From Gemmatimonadota bacterium (GTDB lineage: Bacteria > Gemmatimonadota > Gemmatimonadetes > Gemmatimonadales > GWC2-71-9): a DNA stretch of 5,322 nucleotides. The notes under the pieces were generated by a model. That model did no database searches. It saw only the letters and a list, made by a program, of their open reading frames with translations, and had not been told where the DNA came from. Below are positions 1 to 5,322 of the stretch, piece after piece. A program made the translations under genes and the position numbers. Where the stretch lies: the NCBI GenBank assembly GCA_025361465.1, contig JANYAG010000039.1, forward strand, positions 1 through 5,322. Direction: 5' to 3'. How positions within the stretch are numbered: position 1 is the stretch's first letter; each line of letters starts with the position of its first letter.

Positions 1-1154
1 CGGCGACGCCGATTCCGCGCACGTTGCACCTCTCGCTGGCGGGGTTGCGCGACATGACCGTCATCGAGACGCCGCCGCGCGATCGGTCGCCGATCCTGAC
101 CTTCGTCGAACCATGGGATGATGCCCTGCTCGAGGAGGCCATGGCGCGCGAGCTCGACCGCGGCGGGCAGGTCTTCTTCGTCCACAATCGCATCGAGACG
201 ATCGAGACCATCGCGGCGCGAGTGCGCGCCTTGGCTCCGCGTGCCCGGGTGGCGCTCGGCCACGGCCAGATGCCCGCCGACGTCCTCGAGGAGGTCATGC
301 AGCGGTTCGTGACCGGAGAAGTCGACATCCTGGTCTCGACCATGATCGTCGAATCCGGCCTCGACGTGCCGAATGCCAACACCATGATCGTGCATGATGC
401 GCATCGCTTCGGCCTGGCCCAGCTCTACCAGCTCCGGGGGCGGGTCGGCCGGTCCCACCGCCGGGCCTACTGCTATCTGGTGGTCCCCGACCAGATCGAC
501 CTGTCCGCCGAGGAACGCTTGAAGGTCCTCGAGCATCATACTGACCTGGGAGCCGGGTACCGGATCGCGCTCAAGGACATGGAGCTCCGAGGGGCGGGCA
601 ACCTGCTGGGGTCCGAGCAGTCGGGGCACGCCCAAGCGGTCGGCTTCGACCTCTACCTGCGCTGGCTGGAGGAGACGGTGACGGCGCTGCGGGGCCGAAA
701 GGACGGCGAAGCCCCCCAGCCGCCCGACGTGGTGTTCGACGTCCCGGCGCACCTCCCGGAGGCCTATGTCCCGGATGACGAGACCAAGCTGGACCTCTAC
801 CGCCGACTGGCGCGGGCGTCGGCTCCCGGCGACATTGATGAGTTGCGGGCGGAACTGCGCGAGCGGTTCGGCCCCCTGCCACCCGCGGCGGAGGCCCTGC
901 TCGACATGGGCCGCCTGCGGGCGATGGGGGCGAGACTCGGACTGCAGCACGTGCTGGTGCGCGGTGACGAGGCGCGACTGACCTTCCGTCAGGGCGCTAC
1001 TCCCCGGATGGCTGGTCTCACGCAGGCACTCGACGACGTGCAACTCGCCGCCGAGGTGCGCCGGACAGTCCCGCTCTCCTTGCGGCTGCTCCGACTTGGT
1101 GGTGAACCACTGGTTCCTTCGTTGGTCCGGGCGCTACGGCAAGTCGCCGTATGA
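1..1154 (+). CDS. mfd: Transcription-repair coupling factor Mfd, C-terminal part (5' truncated by window)
   Basis: Mfd is a cytoplasmic ATP-driven DNA translocase that removes stalled RNA polymerase from damaged template and recruits UvrA for nucleotide excision repair. The reading frame is open from base 3 and gives 383 residues, about the last third of a usual ~1150-residue Mfd. The fragment begins inside helicase motif III (ATPIPRT, residues 1-7). Motif IV follows (VFFVHNRI, ~57-64), then motif V (STMIVESGLDVPNANT, ~112-127) and motif VI (QLRGRVGRS, ~143-151). The TRG motif lies at ~190-209; its Arg196 and Gln206 have the same 10-residue spacing as Arg953 and Gln963 of E. coli Mfd. The TRCF C-terminal domain spans ~242-340. 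RecG shares the TRG motif but lacks this TRCF domain, so Mfd is well supported. The first ATG/TTG codons in the window are internal, not starts. The TGA stop at 1152-1154 overlaps a possible ATG of the next gene. Nothing looks broken. Confidence 0.96.
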   Translation, partial: ATPIPRTLHLSLAGLRDMTVIETPPRDRSPILTFVEPWDDALLEEAMARELDRGGQVFFVHNRIETIETIAARVRALAPRARVALGHGQMPADVLEEVMQRFVTGEVDILVSTMIVESGLDVPNANTMIVHDAHRFGLAQLYQLRGRVGRSHRRAYCYLVVPDQIDLSAEERLKVLEHHTDLGAGYRIALKDMELRGAGNLLGSEQSGHAQAVGFDLYLRWLEETVTALRGRKDGEAPQPPDVVFDVPAHLPEAYVPDDETKLDLYRRLARASAPGDIDELRAELRERFGPLPPAAEALLDMGRLRAMGARLGLQHVLVRGDEARLTFRQGATPRMAGLTQALDDVQLAAEVRRTVPLSLRLLRLGGEPLVPSLVRALRQVAV

Positions 1155-1179
1155 ACCCGCCGAACTTTCCCTTGCTGTT

Positions 1180-1185
1180 GAGGAG
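1180..1185 (+). promoter_or_regulatory. Shine-Dalgarno site deciding the start of the lipoprotein PPIase
   Basis: GAGGAG lies 4 bases before the ATG at 1190. The alternative ATG at 1151 has no purine-rich ribosome site in front of it. This site favours 1190 as the main start, although 1151 could also be used by coupling to the end of mfd. The 35 bases between the mfd stop and 1190 show no recognisable -35/-10 promoter pair or hairpin terminator. Confidence 0.65.
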
Positions 1186-1189
1186 TCCG

Positions 1190-2704
1190 ATGCGTCGCGA
1201 GATGATTCTGGTGGCAGGTGTGGTGGCCTTGACGGTGGGCTGCGGTAAGGGCGGCCTCTTCTCGACCCAGCGACCGGACCGGGTCGCCACGGCAGCCGGG
1301 CAGGAGCTCCCGGCCGAACGGTTGGCCGGCTTCCTGAGCGCCAGCCCCAATGCCAAGCAGGACCTGAAGCCCGAGGCCGTCGACTTCGTCGCCAACCTCT
1401 GGGTCGACTTCTCCCTCTTCGCCCAGGCCGTTGCCACCGACAAGCTGACCGTCGACTCCGCGCTGGTGGCCGAGGCGATGTGGCCGATGATTGCGGAGCG
1501 GAAGGCCAGCCAGTGGCGTGACTCGCTGGTATCCCAGCGGATCGCGATCACCCCGGCGAGTCTCGACAGCGCCTACAAGGCCGAGAAGATGCGCGTGGGC
1601 CAGCACATCCTGATCCGGCTCGATTCCAACGCGACGCCGGCCCAGAAGGCCGAAGCGCGCAAGAAGGCCGACGGACTTCTCGCCAAGCTCAAGGGTGGCG
1701 CCAACTTCGGTGCGCTGGCGATGGCCAACTCGATGGACCCAGGATCGGCAGCAGATAGCGGCATGATGGCTCCCGCGCCCAAGGGCAGCTTCGTGCCCGC
1801 ATTCGATGCGGCGCTGTGGGCGCTCAAGCCGGGGGAGATGAGTGGCGTGATCGCCACCGAATTCGGCTTCCACATCATCCGCTACCCGACCGAAGCCGAG
1901 GCGGCCCGGTTGTGGAAGCCCGCACTTACGATGCAGGGGCAGAAGTCGGTCGAGGAGACCTACTTCGCCGAGCTCGAGAAGACGGCCAACCTCAAGGTGC
2001 AGACGGGGAGCGTGGCCCGCATGCGCGCCGCCCTCGCCGACATGGAAGGCAAGCGGAAGGACAATGCCAAGCTGGTGACGTGGAAGGGTGGGGCGTTCAC
2101 CGTGGCCGACTTCATCCTCTGGGTCAAGGCGGCGACCACCGACCCGATGAACGGACCGGCGCTGCTGCAGCGCATCAACGGTGCACCGGACAGCCAGTTC
2201 AGCACCTTCGCCAAGCAGTTGGGCCAGAACAGCCTCCTGCTCGCGGATGCCGACAAGCACAAGGTCCACATGTCGGCGGCCGAGTGGAAGCTGATGGTCG
2301 ACGGCTTCAAGGCCGAAGTCGACTCGATCCGCCTCAACGTGGGCATCGGCCCCGACGTGATTGATCCGAAGGCCAGCAAGAGCGATCGCTCCAAGGCGGC
2401 GGCCCTCAAGGTTGATGCCTACTTTGACAACCTCGTCAAGCGGCAGGCCCGGTTGCGCTTCCTGCCGGGCATGTTGGCCTGGACCCTGCGCAGCCGGATG
2501 GATCACGACGTCAATCCGCTGGGTACCAAGCGCGCGCTGGAACTGGCGCAAGCCAAGCTGGCGGGTGACAGCACGGCCGCCGCCAAGCCGGGGGCGATCG
2601 CGCCGGCACCAGGCGGACCGCCGGTTCCGGGTGGCGAGGTCGGTACCGACAAGCCGGCCGCGCCGCCGGCCAAACCCGCGACGGGTGGTACCAAGAAGCC
2701 ATGA
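1190..2704 (+). CDS. Parvulin-type (PpiC) peptidyl-prolyl isomerase, predicted lipoprotein
   Basis: Predicted cis-trans prolyl isomerase/foldase of the cell envelope, 504 residues from the ATG at 1190. The N-terminus is a lipoprotein-type signal: Arg2-Arg3, a hydrophobic run (ILVAGVVALTVG), then Cys18. The lipobox (LTVGC) has Thr at -3, allowed but not ideal. Gly at +2 does not suggest inner-membrane retention under E. coli rules. Residues ~25-130 are helical and open with a SurA/PpiC-like N-terminal element (RVATAAGQELPAERL). One parvulin domain spans ~136-234, with the first conserved His in QHILI (His139) and the last in FGFHII (His228); the usual GG-x-LG loop reads SGMM (~190-193). A helical domain (~265-440) and a Pro/Ala/Gly/Lys-rich, probably disordered tail (~466-504) follow. 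The start at 1190 was chosen because AGGAG lies 4 bases upstream and gives a compact signal peptide. ATG 1151 overlaps the mfd stop and would add 13 residues. The gene overlaps the next by 4 bases. Family assignment is firm; client proteins are unknown. Confidence 0.88.
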   Translation: MRREMILVAGVVALTVGCGKGGLFSTQRPDRVATAAGQELPAERLAGFLSASPNAKQDLKPEAVDFVANLWVDFSLFAQAVATDKLTVDSALVAEAMWPMIAERKASQWRDSLVSQRIAITPASLDSAYKAEKMRVGQHILIRLDSNATPAQKAEARKKADGLLAKLKGGANFGALAMANSMDPGSAADSGMMAPAPKGSFVPAFDAALWALKPGEMSGVIATEFGFHIIRYPTEAEAARLWKPALTMQGQKSVEETYFAELEKTANLKVQTGSVARMRAALADMEGKRKDNAKLVTWKGGAFTVADFILWVKAATTDPMNGPALLQRINGAPDSQFSTFAKQLGQNSLLLADADKHKVHMSAAEWKLMVDGFKAEVDSIRLNVGIGPDVIDPKASKSDRSKAAALKVDAYFDNLVKRQARLRFLPGMLAWTLRSRMDHDVNPLGTKRALELAQAKLAGDSTAAAKPGAIAPAPGGPPVPGGEVGTDKPAAPPAKPATGGTKKP

Positions 2705-4044
2705 AGCGTTCCGCGGTCACGCTGCTCCTCGCCGCGCTCCTCATTGGGGGCGCGGCGAGGGTGCTTTCGGCCCAGGGAAGCGCTCCCTTGGTCATCGACC
2801 GGGTGGCTGCCGTGGTGGGCAAGACGCCGATTCTCGATTCGCAGGTCGACGAAATGCTCTTTCGCAAGCAGAGCGAAGGGCTCAAGCTTCCCACCGATAC
2901 CATTGCCCTGAAGGCACTCCGGCGGCAGTTCATCGACTCGCTCATCACCGAGGAACTGTTGTACCAGCAGGCCCAGGCGGACACCATGGTGAAGGTGACC
3001 GACCAGGAGACCAACGATGCCACCGACCAGGTGGTCCGCAACGTCCGCAAGTCCTTGCCGTCCGAGCTCGAATTCACCGCCGAACTGCGCCGGGAAGGGT
3101 GGCAATCCGTCGATGAGTGGCGGCGCTACCTGCTGCAGGCACAGCACCGCACCCTGATGATCGACCGCTTCCGCCAGCGGTTGCAGGACCAGGGCAAGCT
3201 CAAGCCGCTCTCGCCGACCGAAAAGGAGACGCGAGCATTCTATGATGCGATGAAAGGGAGCTTCGACTCCCTGCCGCCGACCATCTCGATCAAGCAGATC
3301 GTGATCGCCCCGAAGGCCAGTGATGCGGCCAAGGCCACGGCGCGCGCGCTGGCCGACTCCATTGCGAAGGAATTGCGCAAGGGCGACTCTGCAGCCTTCG
3401 CCAACGCGGCCAAGCGATTTTCCATGGACAGCGGCAGTGGCGCACTGGGCGGCGAGCTCGGCTGGGCCCGTCGGGGGAAGTACGTCCCCGAGTTCGAGCG
3501 CGCGGTCTTCCTGCTCAAGCCCGGCGTGATCTCCGATCCAGTAGAGACGACGTTCGGCTTCCATGTGCTTCAGGTGTCGCGCATCAATGCCGGCGAGGTC
3601 AACGCTCGGCACATCCTGATCATGCCCCAGATCGACAGTGCCGCCGCGGTGGCCGCCAGGACTCTCGCCGATTCCGTGTACGCGGCGCTGCTGCGTGGCG
3701 CCGCGTTCGACTCACTGCAGCATCTCTATCACAACCCGGCCGAAGAGAAGACCAGCGAGTCGGTGCCGCTGCCGAGCCTGCAGACCAACTTCCCCGAGTA
3801 TGGCCGGGCCCTGGCGGGAGTGGACAGCGGCCAGCTGGCCAAGCCGTTCCGCCTGGGTGGCAGCAAGCCCTCGTATGCCGACAAGTGGGCGATCGTGCGC
3901 GTCACCGACCGGCACCCTGCCGGACCGGTGTCCTACGAGTCGCTCGCCGAACGCATCCGGACCTATCTGGGGAAGGAGAACGCGACGCGGGCCTACATCA
4001 ATACGCTGCGCGCCAAGACATACATCGAGATCAAGGAGCAGTGA
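2701..4044 (+). CDS. surA: SurA-like periplasmic chaperone / peptidyl-prolyl isomerase with two parvulin domains
   Basis: Predicted periplasmic chaperone that helps outer-membrane proteins fold and keeps them soluble in transit to the BAM machinery, as SurA does in E. coli. It has 447 residues (E. coli SurA 428). A Sec signal peptide occupies ~1-24 (MKR, a Leu/Ala-rich core, cleavage likely after LSA). The SurA N-terminal domain follows at ~31-170: VIDRVAAVVGKTPILDSQVD, then the helix around RRQFIDSLITEELLYQQA. Parvulin domain 1 (~195-297) is well formed, with GGELGW at ~250-255 and FGFHVLQV at ~285-292, but its first conserved His is Gln199. Parvulin domain 2 (~301-404) keeps the first His (RHILI, His304) but lacks the GG-x-LG loop and has KWAIVRV instead of FGxHII. 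The C-terminus is a short helical/strand segment, as in SurA. The ATG at 2701 overlaps the preceding TGA (ATGA), with only a weak upstream AAGAAG, so coupling is likely. Linkage to pdxA supports the surA name; isomerase activity is uncertain. Confidence 0.9.
   Translation: MKRSAVTLLLAALLIGGAARVLSAQGSAPLVIDRVAAVVGKTPILDSQVDEMLFRKQSEGLKLPTDTIALKALRRQFIDSLITEELLYQQAQADTMVKVTDQETNDATDQVVRNVRKSLPSELEFTAELRREGWQSVDEWRRYLLQAQHRTLMIDRFRQRLQDQGKLKPLSPTEKETRAFYDAMKGSFDSLPPTISIKQIVIAPKASDAAKATARALADSIAKELRKGDSAAFANAAKRFSMDSGSGALGGELGWARRGKYVPEFERAVFLLKPGVISDPVETTFGFHVLQVSRINAGEVNARHILIMPQIDSAAAVAARTLADSVYAALLRGAAFDSLQHLYHNPAEEKTSESVPLPSLQTNFPEYGRALAGVDSGQLAKPFRLGGSKPSYADKWAIVRVTDRHPAGPVSYESLAERIRTYLGKENATRAYINTLRAKTYIEIKEQ
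4033..4038 (+). promoter_or_regulatory. Shine-Dalgarno-like AAGGAG at the end of surA, serving pdxA
   Basis: AAGGAG sits inside the last codons of the SurA-like gene. It is only 2 bases from the GTG at 4041 and 14 bases from the GTG at 4053, so neither spacing is ideal and the site does not settle the pdxA start. It does support ribosome loading or re-initiation at this junction. Confidence 0.45.
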
Positions 4045-4955
4045 CGCCTCGCGTGCGCCTCGCGGTGACGCTGGGCGACCCGCGCGGTATCGGTCCCGAA
4101 ATTGTTGCGGCCGCACTGGCGGAGGGCGTGGCCGCCGAGGTGACCCTCCTGGGGGCCAAGGACCAGATCGCCGCCATTCCGGCTGATCACCGGGTCGCCA
4201 CCGGCAGCTGGCGCGAGGAAGGTGGCCCGGCGCGTTCTCGTGTCGTGGAAGCGGGACTGGTGACGGGCCGGGCCGTCGAGCAGGCAGCCCGCCTCGCACT
4301 GACCGGGCAGGTGGATGCCATCGTGACCGCCCCGGCCGAAAAGTATGCCCTCCATCTCGCCGGCTTCCCCTTCCCTGGTCACACCGAGTGGCTGGCGCAT
4401 CTCGCCGGCGGGGTCGATGTCGCGATGATGCTCGCCAGCGACCGGCTCCGCGTCGTGCTCATCACCACGCATGTCCCGCTCCGGAATGTCCCGCTCCTCC
4501 TCACCGCCGATCGCATCGTCCGAACCGGCGAGGTGACGCGCAAGGCGCTCGAGGAGTGGTTCGGGATCGCAACACCCCGGCTGGCGCTCTGCGCGCTCAA
4601 TCCGCACGCCGGCGAGCAGGGGCTCTTCGGCGACGAGGAATCCCGGATCTTCGAGCCCGCCGCCCAGCGCCTCGGCGCCAGCGGGCCGATCCCGGCCGAC
4701 ACCGTCTTCGTCCGGGCCATGCACGGCGAGTTTGACGCGGTGCTGGCGCCCTATCACGACGTCGGGATGACCGCCATCAAGGTGGCGTCGTTCGGGTCGG
4801 GCGTGAACGTCACCCTCGGGCTGCCGTTCGTGCGCACCTCGCCCGACCATGGCACGGCCATGGATATTGCAGGGACCGGCCAGGCCGACGCCGGCAGCAT
4901 GCGGGCAGCCCTCACCCTTGCCATTGAACTCGCCCAACGGAGCCGAGCGCGATGA
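4041..4955 (+). CDS. pdxA: 4-hydroxythreonine-4-phosphate dehydrogenase PdxA
   Basis: Cytoplasmic NAD-dependent, divalent-metal enzyme of the DXP-dependent vitamin B6 pathway. It oxidises 4-phosphohydroxy-L-threonine; after decarboxylation the product is 3-amino-2-oxopropyl phosphate, which PdxJ joins to deoxyxylulose 5-phosphate to make pyridoxine phosphate. It has 304 residues, a little shorter than E. coli PdxA (329). Family signatures run in order: VTLGDPRGIGPEI (~9-21), FPGHTEWLA (~111-119), TTHVPL (~142-147), LNPHAGE (~186-192), ADTVF (~219-223), PYHDVG (~237-242), GVNVTLGLPFVRTS (~254-267), and DHGTAMDIAGTGQAD (~269-283). The three metal ligands are His144, His189 and His239; the 45-residue spacing of the first two equals that of E. 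coli His166/His211. GTG 4041 is preferred as the start because it overlaps the surA stop (GTGA). GTG 4053 would give MRLAVTLGDP, also natural for the family. Substitutions at 99-101 (AEK) and 241 (Val for the usual Gln) are unusual but leave the ligands intact. Confidence 0.94.
   Translation: MTPRVRLAVTLGDPRGIGPEIVAAALAEGVAAEVTLLGAKDQIAAIPADHRVATGSWREEGGPARSRVVEAGLVTGRAVEQAARLALTGQVDAIVTAPAEKYALHLAGFPFPGHTEWLAHLAGGVDVAMMLASDRLRVVLITTHVPLRNVPLLLTADRIVRTGEVTRKALEEWFGIATPRLALCALNPHAGEQGLFGDEESRIFEPAAQRLGASGPIPADTVFVRAMHGEFDAVLAPYHDVGMTAIKVASFGSGVNVTLGLPFVRTSPDHGTAMDIAGTGQADAGSMRAALTLAIELAQRSRAR
4939..4942 (+). promoter_or_regulatory. Ribosome binding site for the glycosyltransferase
   Basis: GGAG lies inside the end of pdxA, 9 bases before the ATG at 4952. 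That is normal spacing and supports this ATG, which also overlaps the pdxA stop as ATGA. Confidence 0.5.
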
Positions 4956-5322
4956 GCCTGAGAGTCTCGATCCTGATCCCGGTCTTCGACGAGGAACGCA
5001 CGCTGGAGGCGCTGATTGCGCGCGTCAGTGCCGTGCCGATCACCAAGGAGATCGTCTGCGTCAATGATGCGTCGCGGGATGGCAGCGCGGCGATCCTCGA
5101 CCGCCTGCTGGCCGAAGGACAGATCGACGTCGTGCGCCATCACCCGGTCAATCGCGGCAAGGGCGCGGCGATCCGCACCGCCATCGCCGCGGCGACCGGC
5201 GACGTGATCGTGGTACAGGACGCCGATCTGGAGTACGATCCGGCCGAGATTCCCGGCCTGCTGGGGCCGATCGAGGCGGACAAGGCCGATGCAGTGTTCG
5301 GCTCGCGCTTCCTCGGGGGCCC
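4952..5322 (+). CDS. Family 2 glycosyltransferase, N-terminal part (3' truncated by window)
   Basis: The first 123 codons of a GT-A fold glycosyltransferase of the DPM1/polyprenyl-phosphate sugar transferase type, which moves a sugar from a nucleotide donor, often to undecaprenyl phosphate at the inner face of the inner membrane. The ORF runs off the window without a stop. Visible motifs are VSILIPVFDEERTLEALI (~5-22), the donor-binding VNDASRDGS (~37-45, where VDDGS is more usual), NRGKGAAIRTAI (~67-78), and ATGDVIVVQDADLEYDP (~81-97), which holds the metal-binding DxD as Asp90-Ala-Asp92. FGSRFLGG (~116-123) closes the visible part. No membrane segment appears here; whether a C-terminal one exists cannot be judged. 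The start is the ATG overlapping the pdxA stop. Donor, acceptor and pathway cannot be read from this fragment. A role in cell-surface glycan or protein glycosylation is an inference from family. Confidence 0.9.
   Translation, partial: MSLRVSILIPVFDEERTLEALIARVSAVPITKEIVCVNDASRDGSAAILDRLLAEGQIDVVRHHPVNRGKGAAIRTAIAAATGDVIVVQDADLEYDPAEIPGLLGPIEADKADAVFGSRFLGG

Noticed and set aside
24..26. TTG at 24 as a start codon for the first gene
   Set aside because: The preceding codons spell ATPIPRT, the conserved helicase motif III of Mfd, so the gene continues upstream of the window.
1155..1189. Possible terminator or promoter between mfd and the lipoprotein gene
   Set aside because: The gap is only 35 bases and shows no stem-loop followed by a T-run and no -35/-10 pair.
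989..2551. Antisense open frame of 520 codons opposite the lipoprotein isomerase
   Set aside because: Its codons lie exactly opposite the sense codons, so a stop would require TTA, CTA or TCA in the sense gene, codons that GC-rich genes avoid. The translation is His/Arg/Gly-rich with no recognisable domain, while the sense strand encodes a clear PPIase.
2361..3116. Sense-strand open frame of 251 codons across the isomerase/surA junction
   Set aside because: Arg/Pro-rich shadow in another frame of two well-supported genes, with no domain or ribosome site.
2503..3612. Antisense open frame of 369 codons opposite the SurA-like gene
   Set aside because: Same codon-opposed register, no domain, and it lies over a well-supported gene and a gene junction.
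3885..4040. Upstream extension of pdxA to an ATG at 3885
   Set aside because: The frame is open that far, but the extra 52 codons overlap the end of the SurA-like gene out of frame, read as a typical shadow translation, and precede the normal PdxA N-terminus.
3993..4937. Antisense open frame of 314 codons opposite pdxA
   Set aside because: Same codon-opposed register; the translation carries no family motif, whereas the sense strand has every PdxA signature.

Overview
The window is a GC-rich, fully coding stretch of bacterial chromosome. Five genes lie on the + strand and no space is left between them. In order they are: the C-terminal third of the transcription-repair coupling factor Mfd (5' end off the window), a parvulin-type peptidyl-prolyl isomerase that looks like a lipoprotein, a SurA-like periplasmic chaperone/isomerase with two parvulin domains, the vitamin B6 enzyme PdxA, and the first 123 codons of a family 2 glycosyltransferase (3' end off the window). 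The periplasmic and outer-membrane-protein folding genes point to a diderm (Gram-negative) organism. The high GC, the two parvulin genes in a row and their Ala/Lys/Asp-rich style would suit Gemmatimonadota or a related phylum. That placement is an impression, not a demonstrated assignment.

Layout. Bases 1-1154 encode mfd: helicase motifs III-VI, the TRG motif and the C-terminal TRCF domain. Bases 1190-2704 encode the lipoprotein PPIase, with an in-frame alternative start at 1151. Bases 2701-4044 encode the SurA-like protein, 4041-4955 pdxA, and 4952-5322 the glycosyltransferase. Three junctions are 4-base stop/start overlaps (ATGA at 2701, GTGA at 4041, ATGA at 4952). A fourth potential ATGA overlap lies at 1151. 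I see no terminator, promoter, RNA gene, repeat array or mobile element, so the block reads as one polycistronic, translationally coupled unit whose promoter must lie upstream.

How the genes fit together. The two isomerases probably act on newly exported proteins in the periplasm: one tethered to a membrane, the other soluble and SurA-like. The surA-pdxA adjacency matches the well-known enterobacterial order (lptD-surA-pdxA-ksgA). Here mfd and a second isomerase replace lptD upstream, and a glycosyltransferase takes the ksgA position. Mfd (DNA repair) and PdxA (pyridoxal phosphate synthesis) have no obvious functional tie to protein folding, so they are likely co-transcribed housekeeping genes. 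Nothing in the window amounts to a new defence, mobile or regulatory system. The most interesting details are the pattern of histidine loss across the three parvulin domains, the ambiguous starts, and a few substitutions in PdxA motifs.
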